Source of the DNA: Canna indica
Taxonomy: Eukaryota > Streptophyta > Magnoliopsida > Zingiberales > Cannaceae
Length of the DNA: 64,000 bases
Assembly: GCA_034359265.1 (NCBI GenBank)
Contig: CP136897.1
Span: forward strand, 24,918,001 to 24,982,000
Direction of reading: 5' to 3'
Positions 46,361-58,945 of this stretch are shown one piece after another. Below the pieces are notes generated by a model that ran no database searches, was not told the origin of the DNA, and saw only the letters and a program-made list of their open reading frames with translations. Made by a program: the position numbers and the translations under genes. Position 1 is the first letter of the stretch. Each line of letters begins with the position of its first letter.

Positions 46361-47680
46361 TGGACTAAACTAGAATTATTGGGCCCGGTCGGACTAGACC
46401 CAACAGCGCCCCGCCGTTCACCTCGAACCAAACCATGCGGCCCCGCCTAGGGGCTCCACCCAAGCAATACCTTTGAGCCAAACTCAAGCTAAGTCAAGTG
46501 GCTCCATCCAGGGGACCCACTTGGCCAAACATGGACTCCTACGGTCCACAGGCGCTCTCCACAGTCGTGGGCGATCAACCTACAAAAATTCTCAAGCAAG
46601 ACCCAGGTCAAGATATGCAAAAACAACCCCGACTCGATGCTTGAAGGATGACTCAAGTCGTGCTCAAATCGCCTCAATAGGCACAAATAAAGCTCATATA
46701 TAACACTTTCCTATACGAATAATTTCCTTTTGTCATTTCAATAAAATTACATTTCTCGCATCTTTTTATGTGTATGATCAAGAATTCTACGGCCATCTCA
46801 CCACTTTGACGAATACTTCACTATTTATACTTTAATCGACTCCTAGTGCGCGGTCCTACTTTACGCTCCTCTCAGGGAGCTCAGCTTGAACCCATGAGTG
46901 CAGTCCTCGGCCCCTAGAGCCACTGCTTCCGGCCTCAACACCCTTGCACTACCAGGACTCGATTTTCACCAGCCTAGCTCGATGGCCACTATGCTACTAC
47001 TTCCGGCCTCAGAGTCCTTACTCGATTGCTCGTGCGCGGTCTGCCTAATGCTCCTTGGCGAGCTCTGCTTGAACTCCTCAAGTGCAGTCCTCGCCCCCCA
47101 GAGCCACTACTTCCGGCCTTAGCACCCTTACACAATCAGGACCCGATTTTCACCACTACTTCCGACCTCATAGCCCTTACTCGACTCCTCTTGCACGGTC
47201 TTGCATTACGCTAATCTACGAGCTCGGCTTGAACCCCTGAGTGCAGTCCTCAGCCCCAGAGCCGTTACTTCCGACCTCAGCGCCCTTACACGACCACGAC
47301 TCAATTTTCACTACCTTGGCTCGATGGCCACCGCGCCACTACTTTCGGCCTCAAAGCCATTACTTGACTCCTCGTATGCGGTCCTACCTTACGCTCCTCG
47401 TTGAGCTCGGCTTGAACCCTCGAGTGCAGTCCTCGGCCCTCAAAGACACTACTTTCGGCCTCAGCGCCCTTACATGATCCGAACTTAGTTTTCACTAGCC
47501 TGTCTCTATGGCCACCACGCCACTACTTCGGCCTCAGAGCCCTTACTCAACTCCTCGTGCACGGTTCTACCTTACGCACCTTAGCGAGCTCGGCTTGAAC
47601 CCCCCGAGTGTAGTCCTCGGCCCCTAGAGCCGCTACTTTTGGCTTAAACGCCCTTACATAACTAGGACTCTGTTTTGAAT
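46361..47680 (+). mobile_element. Gypsy LTR-like fragment containing a tandem array
   Basis: Starts TGGACTAAACTAGAATTATT, with GGGCCCGGTCGGACTAGACC just after; the same start pattern is in the gypsy LTRs at 16986-17293 and 49735-50093. A TATA-like CATATATAACA lies near 46695. The 183-bp array occupies 46836-47680. The usual LTR end (CTTGAGCG) is not seen, so the fragment is incomplete or rearranged. Confidence 0.5.
46836..47680. repeat. 183-bp tandem repeat array, about 4.6 units
   Basis: Units start at about 46836, 47022, 47181, 47364 and 47547. Each contains GAGCTCGGCTTGAACCC, GAGTGCAGTCCTCGGCCCC, two copies of ACTTCCGGCCTCAG and a GCTCGATGGCCAC segment, so each unit is itself a degenerate dimer. 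The unit at 47022 is about 24 bp short, lacking the GCTCGATGGCC segment. Open frames in the array are by-products of its periodicity. Confidence 0.88.
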
Positions 47681-47909
47681 ATGATTAAAACCGCGATGCC
47701 ATGCTAATTAATAGTTGGCATCAATTTTAATCCATTGGTATTAAATAAATTTTTTGTAGTGAAAAGATAAAAACAAGTAAATTGCTAAGCAAACTAATAA
47801 ATAATGCAAACATAAGAATTTATATTGGTTCAACTTCTACTCAAGCATATATCCACTATCTAAATATCCTACTTAGGATTTCTACCAATCCAATAGGATC
47901 ACAATTGTC
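47681..47909. other. Short AT-rich spacer
   Basis: No gene. The last 8 bases, CAATTGTC (47902-47909), resemble TAATTGGC at 48366-48373 and may be a decayed target-site duplication of the next element. Confidence 0.4.
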
Positions 47910-48365
47910 TAGGGTTGTCCACATTTCGGTTTACACCAAACCAAACCAAAAAACCGAACCAAATTATTTGGTTCGGTTCGGTTTGGACACTGCTGGGTTC
48001 GGTTCTTGATTCGAACCGAACCCGAATATTGGTATTCGGTTTGGATTCGGTTCTCGGAATTCGGAAACCGACCCGAACTGAAAACCAAACTAATTTTTAA
48101 AAAATAAATGTTTTAATTTTTAACTTAATAGTTAATACACCCGAACCCGACATTTCACACGGACTCGGTTAATTTTTTTATCTATCTTCATGTAAATGGA
48201 ATTTTGGTTTTTTCGGGTAGGGAGCCGAACTGAACCAAATTATTTCGGTTCAGGTTTATTCGGTTTAGGGTAATTTGGTTCAGGTTCAGGTTGAGTTTCC
48301 AAAGGAAAAAAGAATAATTTAGGGTAATTCGGTTCGGTTCGGGGTGAACCGAATGGATAGGCTTA
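47910..48365. mobile_element. hAT-type MITE with CGGTTCGG repeats
   Basis: A 456-bp element with ends TAGGGTTGTCCA and TGGATAGGCTTA (imperfect inverted repeats), filled with CGGTTCGG / CCGAACC motifs. The 8-bp flanks CAATTGTC / TAATTGGC match at 6 of 8 positions. It is non-coding. Confidence 0.6.
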
Positions 48366-48971
48366 TAATTGGCTACACTCTTGGATTATCGATAATTATC
48401 TATTATGAATTTTTATTATAGCTTTCTTGCCTATCCATACATGTCTACTACTATTGCTTGAGCCGATTGTGCGGATCATATTCCAATTCCATATGATGGT
48501 GATCGACTTTTTGCACATGACGATGAGGGAAGATCACACCTAGTTGACAAGGTAACTAAGCAATAAAACCAAAAACCTCAATAAAACTTTGAATCATCTT
48601 CTTATCTTTTAGCAATGTTTGAATAGGCCTTCAAGATGTTTGCACCCCAAAACAAGGGTTTTCAAGTGGGTAGAGATTATAGCTCAACGAAAGCTTTAGA
48701 AATTTTTTTTTATAAAAAAATTACTTTGAGGATCTTAGGATACAATAGAATTCTAGGATTCGGAGTCGGGTAGGCCGAGTAAACCTGTTGTTTAATGGCT
48801 AAAAAACTAGTTATTTTAGTCGTTGACTGAACCTTGACTAATGGTCGGTCAGTCGAGATTGAGTTGAACTTTGGCCAAGCTACAAGAATTTGCAATTTTT
48901 AGCTATTTGGCTAAAATTTTTAATTTTGGGGTGACTTTTTGTTTGGAACACGATGCAAATACCGTAAAACA
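48366..48971. other. Spacer between two hAT-type MITEs
   Basis: No gene or clear element in 48374-48963. The last 8 bases, GTAAAACA (48964-48971), are the left target-site duplication of the next MITE. Confidence 0.5.
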
Positions 48972-49488
48972 TAGGGGTGAGCGGGTCCGGGTTTTCTGTA
49001 TATTTCATGATACCCGGACCCTATCATGTATAGGACCGGTTCCTAAGTTTTGGAACCGAATCCTACCCTGTTGGAACTTAGAACCGAACCCTACTCGGAA
49101 CTATAGGTTTCGGTTTTGATTTCGAGTACCCTGTTGGAATCTGTTCATATACAAGTTCTAGGGTACAGGTTTCGGGTACCCTGTTGGAACATGTTCTGGA
49201 TTCTGTAAATGAACAGGTTCCGAATACCCTGTTGTAACATGTACCCTGTAACATGTAAATGAACAATTTCCAGAGTACAGGTTCTGGGTATCAGTTTCGG
49301 TTTCGGTTCCGATTCTGATTCCGATTTCGGGTACCCGATGTGTTGGACCCGGAATCGAAACCGATTTTAACCGGTTCCTAAATTTTTATCCCGGACTCTA
49401 CTCGAATTTAATTTGGATCTACCCGGAACCTACCCGATCGGTTCCTATCGATTCTGGTCTACGTACCCGGTACCCATGCACAACCCTA
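48972..49488. mobile_element. hAT-type MITE with perfect 8-bp target-site duplication
   Basis: A 517-bp non-coding element, TAGGGGTGAGCG to CACAACCCTA, flanked by GTAAAACA at 48964-48971 and 49489-49496. An 8-bp duplication and TAGGG ends fit hAT elements. The interior repeats GGTTCCGG, GGGTACCC and CCTGTTGGAAC. Confidence 0.85.
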
Positions 49489-49734
49489 GTAAAACATATA
49501 TAGTCTCAAGAAGTTACATATATTAGATAATAAAATATAATTTCTTGAAGCGTTTCTGAGTCAATAAATCATATGCACCCAAATTGTTGTTTAAGTCTGA
49601 ATCACATTTTTGATCATTAAATGCAACTTGAAATCAATATGCTTAAACTATTGTTATCACCAAAACACTTTGGAGAATATTTATATACGAGGATGAAAAC
49701 CTTGATCAATAATAATTTTATTTAAAAATATTAG

Positions 49735-50167
49735 TGGACTGGACTAGAACCTTTGGGGTCGGTCGGATTAGGCCCAGAAGCGCTGACACACATCAACCAA
49801 ACTCAAGTGAAGCCAGACGACTTAGCTTGGGGGCTCTACTCGGCTATATAAGAACACTTGTGTCATCATTAATTATGAGAGATTCTACAATTACGAGACC
49901 GACATCTTCGGGATCAACCTCGACCCATTATGAGCAACATCCCTACGAGATTAACGGGCGACATCATCGTCAAACATCCATCATACATCTTACACTATAT
50001 ACAGATACGACGCTCCTCACGTACTCTAGATTCTAATTTCTATTACTCTCACCTAGAACTCATTCTTACTTGAGCGTCGAAGTTTCTTTGCTAGGTCCCC
50101 CTCCGGAGTCGCAATTGATTAGGAGACCCGTCGGACCGCATCATCCCCACTTCAAGTAAGAACAACT
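49735..50167 (+). mobile_element. Gypsy (Tat-like) LTR with leader fragment
   Basis: The LTR is about 49735-50093: TGGACTGGACTAGAACC, then CTATATAAGA as a TATA box near 49842, then ACTTGAGCGTCGAAG before the end. The 70 bp that follow (GACCGCATCATCCCC) match the leader of the - strand element (GACCGCATCACCCTG near 16920). It is a broken copy of the same family. Confidence 0.65.
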
Positions 50168-51240
50168 AGATTTTAGCCTCATTGAGATACTCTTTTCTAT
50201 GTTATACCCTTGTTCGAAGATTTATTGGTGCCAAAACTTAAGAGGGTTGTTCATGAGCTTGGACTAAAGACCAGAGAATTCATGCTTCATTTGGTTAAAC
50301 ATTCATATGCCTTGTGGTGTAATATAAGATGTGAAAAGTGTAATATAACGTTCATATATAACCCCAAAAAGAAAATAAATTTATATGTCATATTACTGAA
50401 TCAGATAAAAATACTATTTAATATATTAAAATCAGCGAAGTAGAAAACACATTTGCATAGACTTGGCCATGTTTGGAAAATTATTTTCAATGATAGTGTT
50501 TAATTTTGACTATTATCATTATTATTACTATGAATGGTAATTTTATTATTTTAAAATTAATAAATTCTTTTAAATTAATGGACAAATTAATATTTCAAAA
50601 ATTATTTTATGCTAATGTTATATTTTTATTAATTGAAGTTAATAATAATATAATATATTATTTTACATATAAATATATAAATATTGTTAATAAGAATATC
50701 TTGATCAGTTTCTCAATATTCTTTATATATTCCTATTATTATCCAAGCAATGTATTGTTATTTCTTTTCTATTCTATTTCTTATCTATTTATATTTATTC
50801 AATCAAATATTCCCTTGGTGTTTTGCTATTAAGTAGTGTTTCACTTCGTTTAATGAAAAATGAATACTCCATTAAATTTTAATGAATAATTAATCCATCT
50901 CAATCTTGATTTAATTAGATCCTCACTCCTTTGCTCAAATTCAAAATGAGAATTCTAACTTTAGGTAATTAGGTGTATATATAAACTAATCATGTTTATT
51001 CATACACTTAGGATAATTCATTCTACTAAAACTCAATTTAGTTATATAACCTATCATTGGAACCCAATCTAAGTCTAATTATATTATCCAACCCAACTTA
51101 TGATATAAAGTGAACTCCAAAGAGAAAAGAACCTTTTAAAATTTAATTTAAATTATAAACAAAATCAAATATGCAAATATGTAAGGTAGTACAACTACAA
51201 TAAATGATGACAAACTTAAATCTAATGCAAGAAATAATGT
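50168..51240. other. AT-rich intergenic DNA
   Basis: Very AT-rich, with ATTATTATTA tracts at 50505-50700. Open frames are low-complexity and no gene is supported. Confidence 0.5.
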
Positions 51241-51249
51241 TAGGAAATA

Positions 51250-51956
51250 ATGTTCCAACTCATGGGTTGGTCGGGGTGGACGGTAAGGGTAACATGGGAT
51301 AAAAAAATAAATTAATATTTATTATTTATTTAGTGAAGAAAATATGAATAAAAATATATAAAATTAATATTATATTCAACATACACCAGATTTTTAAAAT
51401 TCATATTCAATTTTCCATAATTTATTATCCAATCCAATCCAATCATATTCAATAAAATAAATGTATCATTAAGGTACATGTGAGGGTAATATGGGATAAG
51501 AAATGACTACTATGGGACATCAATTATGAACATAACTAGGAGCCTTTTACCTTTAAGACATGTTTATTTTATGAGATAAAAGATAATATGATAAGGAATG
51601 AATTTTAATCTCTTATTTGTTTAGTACTTAGATTAGAGGAATATAATGTTGGTGTTATATCTAGTATACACTGAATAAAAAAATCCAACCTCTCTCTCTC
51701 ATCACTTATTATTCTATCATATTATATTCAAGACAAACAAATTATTTAGAGCATGTTTGCTTCGTAAGATAAGAGAATATATGACAGGGGATGAATTAAT
51801 ATTCATTATTAATTTGTTTAGTGAAAAAAAATATGAACATAAGTAAATAAAATTTATATTATATCCAATGTACATCGAATTTTTAAAATTCATATTCAAT
51901 CCTCTATCATTTATTATCTAATCCAACTCAATCATATCTAATGAAACAAACACACA
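51250..51956. mobile_element. Cluster of related Tourist-like MITEs
   Basis: Three diverged copies of one repeat at about 51262-51475, 51560-51741 and 51749-51956. The best bounded, 51749-51956 (208 bp), starts GAGCATGTTTGCTTCG, ends AAACAAACACACA and lies between TTA (51746-51748) and TTA (51957-51959), the target expected for PIF/Harbinger MITEs. Shared internal blocks include AAAATTCATATTCAAT. Confidence 0.6.
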
Positions 51957-51959
51957 TTA

Positions 51960-52347
51960 AGGTACATGCGACATAGGGTTAAAATTTAAAAAGTTTTGTA
52001 TTTTTTTTCTTCCAAAAGTTGAATTTATATTTAGCCATTACAAGAAATAGATTGCACATAAAAGACGTTTGGGATAGGGATTAAACCAAAGACCTTAGGT
52101 AAAGTTTGTAGATGTCTAACAACTAAATCAAGAGTGGATAATATTAACGATTAAAAGGATAAATTTTAACAACATTAAAATTTACTCAGGATAAATTTTA
52201 ACCCTATTAAATTTTATTATTTTTTTAATCTCCAAAATTGAATTCAATTAGTAGGCCTAATAAATTACAAAAAAATTACTTCTATAATTTTTCTTACCTA
52301 AAATCATATCCATGAAATAAGATTTTATGGAATTTGAATATTTTATA
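51960..52347. other. AT-rich intergenic DNA
   Basis: No gene or recognised element. Confidence 0.45.
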
Positions 52348-52634
52348 GGGTAATTATCTGAATATATCTTGAACTTTGGACTTTACCTCAAATGTATCAT
52401 GAACTTTGACTTCTCCAAATTGCATCCTCAACTATCACATTTGTATCAATTGCATCACTCCGTCAAAATTCCGTCACCTACCCCATTAACTATGTGACAT
52501 GGATTGCACACGTGGACTAAAAAAACATTTTTTTAAAAACCTGATTAAAAAAATATTTTTTAAAACTTTGTTTTTTATTTTTTTTCAACACTTCTCCTTC
52601 TCCTCCTCCCTGCCTCCGCCCCCGCTATTGTCGT
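52348..52634 (+). repeat. Dispersed repeat Y, interrupted copy
   Basis: GGGTAATTATCTGAATATATC, then a run of reiterated ACTTTGACTT-type text, GTGACATGGATTGCACACG and a pyrimidine-rich CTCCTCCTCCCTGCC end. A reverse-complement copy is at about 62655-62859. The text is lost at 52634, where an LTR begins. Confidence 0.65.
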
Positions 52635-53892
52635 TGTTGATGAAATGACCACACTAGAGGGGGGAGGGGGGGGGATGAATAGTATGTTATCTAAAATTTT
52701 CGCCTAATTTCGGTTTTAATCGTTTACTTAATTACTTAGGCAAATTACAATTTATCGACTAAATATGGAAGCAATAATAAAATAATTAAACACAAACAAA
52801 GCTAATAATGCTAACACAATTATTTATAGTGGTTCGGCCCCAATGCCTACTCCACTACCTAAGCATCCCGTTTAGAATTTCCAAACTAAATTTTACTAGA
52901 TTAATATTATTTCCCTTACAACGAGGACTTTGACCCGAAGAGTCTCACTCTTAACCTAAGGCACTTCTACACCCGGAAGTCTCCGCCTTCTTACCGAGAG
53001 CACTCTTCCACCTCAACCTAAGGGACAACTCAACTAATCTTAGTAAACTAAGTTTACAATGGTGGATTTAAGCCTCAACACCAAGGCAACCACCAACTCA
53101 ATCAACCTAGCACTCTAGGTTTACACAAATTCAAATATAATAAAATAAACACCAAAATATAACAATCATGAGAGAAAATAATAAACAATGTAAACTTAGC
53201 TCTCAAACAAGATGTCCTAGCTTCTCTTGATGACTTGAAGATGAATTAAGGCAAGCTCAAAGTCAATCTCAAGGTTTCTAGGCTCAAAGCTAGGGTTCTT
53301 TGCAAAGATGGCTCAAGAATTCTTGTAGAGATGCAAAGAGTGGCTCTTTGAGGCTTAGAAGCATCATGGAGGGCTTGGAAGAGAGTTTGAGGTGGGTATT
53401 TATAACCCCCCAAACGAAATGGCTTGTCAATGGGCTAATTTTTGCCCGTTGGCGACGCCCGATCGCTTGCCGGTCGATCGTTGGTCGACCGACTGAGCGA
53501 CCGCCGAGCGATCAAAGGCAATCTTCCGCTTTTGGGCATACTTCGGTCGATCGAACCTAGGCTGGACTTGATTTTTTCAGCCTTCTTCTTGCGCGCTTCG
53601 TTTTCGAGTTCCGGCCTTCAACGTGCGTCAACTTGGAGAGCTTTCCATGTGTTCTTTAGACTTATCCAAGACATCTTTGGTGAATACGTCGAACTTCTAG
53701 AGATTCTTGCGACGAACCCGAACGCGTCGATCAATCTCCTTCTGATTTTCCGATTTCTTCGATATTTCCAATCGAGGACATCAAGTGCTAATCGATATGG
53801 AACCTGAAAATATTTCTCAATGAAATATTAGTTCCATGTTTGTTATAATCAAAACCGAGACTAAGACCAAGGTAGAAAACCGTAGGCCAATA
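52635..53892 (-). mobile_element. Solo-type copia LTR, minus orientation
   Basis: About 1258 bp in reverse orientation, TGTTGATGAAATGACC at 52635 to GTAGGCCAATA at 53892. It shares the G-run (reverse of the C-run) near 52661-52675, the TAGTGGTTCGGCCCC block and a GTCGACC cluster near 53465-53560 with the other LTRs. The flanks (GTCGT and ATCTC) do not match, so one side is probably rearranged. Confidence 0.75.
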
Positions 53893-56049
53893 ATCTCCTC
53901 TGTTTTGATGATGACAAACATCCTTAAGAAAATATATATATTAAAGCACAAATGATATCAAAATTAGTGAAAGTTGAGACTCTAAAATTAGTTTTCATGA
54001 AGCATCAAGATCTCAACTCAATGGATGAAAACATACATACAAGTGAGACTAATTAATACATGATATCATAGAATGATCAATATAATCTAAAACGGGAAAT
54101 CGTGTACTAATTCAAGTATTGATATTACACGTATCGGTCGAAGTTGCAAAAGTTATTTTAGAAATAATTTTTCTTAAATAGTAATGAGAACGATACCAAA
54201 AATAGAATTACAATATCATACTTGACGTCTCATTCAAAGATTTTGACGAAAATCTAAAGTATCGAGAAATGAGCACTTGGGAAGAATGATACTCTAATGA
54301 CATTTTTGTAAATAAGTGAATCTTTCATGACATTTCTAGATTTCATTCAAACTTTCAAAATACCAAGATATGAGCATTCAAAGCATGTATATTAAGTTTG
54401 AAGTGAAACTAATGTTTCAACTTAGCATGATTTCAATATATAAAAAAAAGCATGTTAACATGAAATTGCTAAGTATCAATTTTTACCCTATACTCATCGT
54501 TTTTCAAACATAGACACATGAACACCTAAAATGAGTAAATCTAAACATGTTTGTGAAGTTTGAGCTCAAAAAGAAATTTCTAAGTCAAATTATTGATATA
54601 GGTCAAGCTTTTTCAATTTTGAGTCTCCTAAGGTGAGCTAGTTGTCATTTTATCCATTTACATATGATTTTTCAATTTTAACCACATGGATGTAAATCAT
54701 GAGTAAGCTCAAACATGTTTATCATGTTTCAACTTAAAATGAAGTATCTAAGATGAAATTCTACCTAAAGCACATTTCATTCAAATAATGTTTCATGAAA
54801 TTGCCTAAGTATCAAAATTTTATCTACTCATGAGATTTCAATCAATTATCATGCAAGATCATTCATGAGCATAGAGAAATCATTTTATCAAGAAAATAAA
54901 GGTGTAATGCAAAATTTTGGCCAAAATGAAACTCATACCTCATTTCTTGAGAAATTCCATAGTTTCCACTTTCTTTCCATTTTCCTTTAGCCTTCCAAAT
55001 TTTACCACTTTCTCAACTTGCAAGTAGGCTTCATTAGTATCATAATGGAATCATATACCAACTAGCAAGCTAACTTACTAAATAGCAAAGTTTCATTTAA
55101 AGATCTTAACCTATATATGCTAGATAGTAGAGATTCATTTTAAAGAAGTTATCATGATATCAAAATGAATCAAAGAGATCTTAAGATATGAAATATTTGA
55201 AGAATAAAATCTCTAAACATGTTTAACTAGTTTGGACTTAAAAGAAGATATCTAATAATAAGTATCAACCTAGAGCAAGTTTCATTCAATGAAATTTGCC
55301 TAAGTACTAAAATTCTACCTACTCATGAGAATTCAAGGGTTTAACATGCAATTCTAATCATGAGTATAGAGACATAATTTAGGCTTAAATATTGAGGTAT
55401 AATACTAAGATTTTGAATTAATCAAAGTTATACCTTATTCATGATAATTTGCCAAACTTACCATTTTCTTCCTAGTTATTAGCCTTCCTAAAATACTCAT
55501 AACTTGCAAGTAGGCTACACTAATATTGTAGAGAAAATATAGCTACTTAGAAAGCTAACCCAACCAAAAAGCAAAGAGAAGCATCAAGTATCATGATCAA
55601 AATTTACTTTGCTAAATGGTTTGAAATTTGTTTCAAAATAAATTATCATGAATCTGAAACGAATTAAGATATCTCAAAATATAAAATATTTGAAAAATAA
55701 GATCTCCAACCCTTCCTATTGGTTGAAAACCGAAAGGCCACAATGAGCCTACGATTTGGAACCGCAAGATTGCATGAGCCCGTTATAGGCTACATAGGTC
55801 TCCGAAGAGACCGGAAAATCAAAATAAAAAATCATTTCATAAAACAAATCGAGAGCACGAAGATCAACTAGAATTAAGCATTGTATCATAATCTTCAACT
55901 AGGGTAAAACAGTGCAAGTTAGAAGATGATACCGGAATAGTTTTGATGCCAACTTTACTTAAGGCATCAAGGTAGATTGAAGTTGCAACTAAGGAATGAT
56001 TCATCATTCAAGTCCATTGTCAACTTCAACACATCACTTTCCTTCAACC
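53893..56049. other. AT-rich retroelement-flank DNA without a gene
   Basis: Begins with CTGTTTTGATGATGACAAAC, a start pattern common in copia LTRs, and is then rich in reiterated CATGA / TTTCAACTTA phrases over 1.5 kb. It may be an old LTR or leader of the decayed copia element whose gag follows on the - strand. No coding motif was found. Confidence 0.4.
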
Positions 56050-57107
56050 ATGTGTGGTAGCTCCCCCCTACAAGAGAACAAGAAACCTTTGGTACCCAAA
56101 TGGCTTTGGGTCATTGGGGGTTAGATGGCCTAGGAATCCAAAGTGTCCTAGCTACACTTGGATTTTTCTTGAATGCACAATTATAAATAGCATGGCCAAA
56201 AATACCACAACAAAAACAATGTCCATTGAATTTCTTTTCATTTTTGCTATGGACATTAGATCTATCATTTGAATGCTTGACATGTGAAACATGATGAGTA
56301 TGAGCATTCTTAGAAAAATCATTCTTCTTCTTATGATCATGAGGTCTAATAGTAGAATGCATAGCATGAGAATGATGATGAACATTGGCATTCTTTACAT
56401 AAGCATTTCTAGTGTTCTTAAGAAATGAAACAGTTTTCAATTCGTTTACTTTCTTATTTAAGGACACAACCTCATTTTTTAATGAATCAAGAGATTGATA
56501 TAAGACTTTAGATTGAGATTTCAAATTGTTGTTTTGACTTATAATTTTTGAATTCTCAAGTTTCAAATTTTCATTCTCAAGCTTTAAGTCCTTAAGCTCA
56601 AGTTTCAACCTATCATGGGAAGAATCAAAAGAACTAGATTTTATTCTCTCATTTTCTAGCTTTAATTCATCCACATGAGAGTTAAGCCTTATATTATCTT
56701 TCTTCAATCTTTCATTTTCATTATCCTTTTTAACAAGCAAGACATACATTTTCTTGTATTCATCTACTAACTCATTATATGATATGTCAAGAGAACTAGT
56801 AGAGCTAGCATTATTATTATCATTAGCATGACTAGAAGGAGAAGAGTGTACGTCATCATTAGCATCCATGAGGCAAACTTTTGAAGTGGCTTCATGGTCA
56901 TGAAAAGAGGATGCTTCAGTTGAGTAAGATGTGGAGGTGGAAGCACTTGACCTCTTCCTTGCTTTGTTCACCATGGTAGGACAATTTTTTTTTTCACATG
57001 CCCCTTTTTCTTGCAAGCATGACAAATCACCTTTCGTTCTTGGCTCTTAGAGTTGCTCCTTTGACTAGAAGCACTATGGGCATCAAAACGTTCGTGTTCT
57101 GCGCATG
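56050..57107 (-). pseudogene. Sirevirus-like copia gag, C-terminal part
   Basis: On the - strand, the first CCHC knuckle (CHACKKKGH, then a frame slip in an A9 run near 56990) is followed by a Ser-rich part and a long coiled coil (about 56760-56430, heptads rich in Lys, Glu, Asn and Leu). A His-rich segment and the second knuckle CFCCGIFGHAIYNC (near 56200) come next. The 304-codon frame 57025-56111 ends at NPQ, and readable gag text (IWVPK) continues past the stop. Domain order and knuckle text match the gag at 21038-22725. Pol is absent. Confidence 0.85.
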
Positions 57108-58049
57108 CTCCAGCTGCCGAGGACGGTGACGCGGGAGGAGAAGGTGGCGGCAGTGGAGGTGTTGATGGCGGAGCTGGGGTTGTGCAAGTGCGCGGGATCT
57201 CCGGCGGGGAGCGCAACTACGAAAGCTGGTCAGCATCGGGCACGAGATGCTGGTGAACCCGAGCCTGGTGCTGCTTGACGAGCCAACGTCGGGGCTAGAC
57301 TCGACGACCGCGAGCCAACTTATGGCGACGCTGGGCGGGCTGGAGAGGAAGGGGAGAACGGTGGTGACGTCGATCCACTAGCTCACTACTGGAATAATGG
57401 ACATCAGCAACGGCTGAAGCCGTTGCTGATCTGTTGCTGAAAACCATCAGCAATGGCTTGCAACGACCCCAACTATTGCAACGGAGCCGTGGCAGAAAAA
57501 CGCATTGCTGATAATTTAGCAACGGATCAGCAACGATCGCTCGGGCCGTTGCTAATAATATTATCAGCAACGGTTTTGCCATGGACCCGATTTCGTTGCT
57601 GATAACAATTATTAGCAATGACCCGCGTGTCCGTAACAACGCCGTTAGTGAAAGACCGTTGCTAAGCCATTGTTGTATGACATCAGCAATGACTTACAAT
57701 ACACTTTTAGTAACGGCTTTCCCATGAACGACCGTGGGAAAGCCGTTGCTGATGACTACAGCCTGTAACCGAAAAAATCTAAAATTCCAAATTTTCATTT
57801 AATACATTGATACATTATCTAATACATAACTCACATACCCATACACCCATACATACATTCATTCACACATCACAAATACACCCAGATATACATCAAAACA
57901 ATTATACTTATATTTATAATTATCCATAATCGTATAAAAACTATTCAAATGCAAATTTGAAGTATCAATATCCAAACAAAACAAGTTAATCAAGTATAGT
58001 ATCTAAGTAACAAAGTCAATATAAAAAAAAACAATAAATCTCACGATGA

Positions 58050-58945
58050 CGATGGAGGATAGTTTGGATCATATGGCGGGGTCTGGAGTGCTTGGGTGTA
58101 CACCGACGTGGAATGACTTGACGACGATGGATCAGATGATGCCGAGGGGATGCCTGCTCCGAGATGTTGCGTAGCATAGCATGCATCTCCGCCATCATGT
58201 GACTCTGATGCGCGACCGTCTCCTCTAGTGTCCTTATCTTGGTACTATGATCAGAACTGAACCTGGAGGTAGACGACCGCTCACCAGCATGCGGAGGGGT
58301 CGGTGCCCCAATCGGGCCTAGCAGGCTCGCGCATGACCACTATCTGCAAAACCATACACGCGACCGTGGTCCCAGCCACCTGCAGCCTCGACAAACATTC
58401 CTGCATCAAAGTCCTCGGGGGTGCCTCCGCGCTGTATCACCGTCTAATTGTAAGTCTCCTACTTGAGTTTAACTTTTTGTTTAATATTTTTCATAAAACT
58501 TAAATTATAAATAAATAATGAATAATTTAAACAAATATACTTACCATAATGTATGCAGCGCGATTGTCGACGTACTCCCCCGTCCCATGCACTCGACGGT
58601 GAGTCCGCTCAAACACCGCCATTGGGGAGGGTCGTTGGACAGTCTCGTCGTCTAACACCGTCGTCCAACACCGTCGTCTACATTTACAAAACAAATACAT
58701 TAATTTGTACACAGAGTAACAAATAAAATATATAATTAAAATTAAGGTATACTTACCATACGGTTCGCGTGCACAGCAAATGCAACAGAGCCGTCAGTGT
58801 GACGCGCTCCTCCCCCTGACATGGCGACATGCGGTTTCTAGCCGTAGTCCTAGAAACCTCCTGCCATTGATCCGTCGACCATAATGCCACAAGCTGGTCC
58901 CATATATCCGAAGTAATCCAATCGGGGCCGTATCCGGAGTACTGT
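58050..58945 (-). pseudogene. Transposase_24-type gene of CACTA-2, 3' part
   Basis: On the - strand: YGPDWITSDIWDQLVALW, DQWQEVSRTTARNRMS, a GARH segment and VAFAVHANRM. An intron follows (GTAAGTATAC near 58758 to ATGTAG near 58682), then VQRPSPMAVFERTHRR, and after another intron GGTPEDFDAG and a shorter coiled coil near 58220. The exon after the first intron has small duplications (ACACCGTCGTC reiterated at 58645-58680). At 58945 it is fused, out of frame, to the DUF4218 region, so the first part of the gene is deleted. Confidence 0.75.

Noticed and set aside
46473..47477. Several short frames in the 183-bp array
   Set aside because: They recur with the repeat period and reflect base composition.
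52630..53897. Clean 5-bp target-site duplication for the LTR at 52635-53892
   Set aside because: The flanks GTCGT and ATCTC do not match and the right side does not continue repeat Y.
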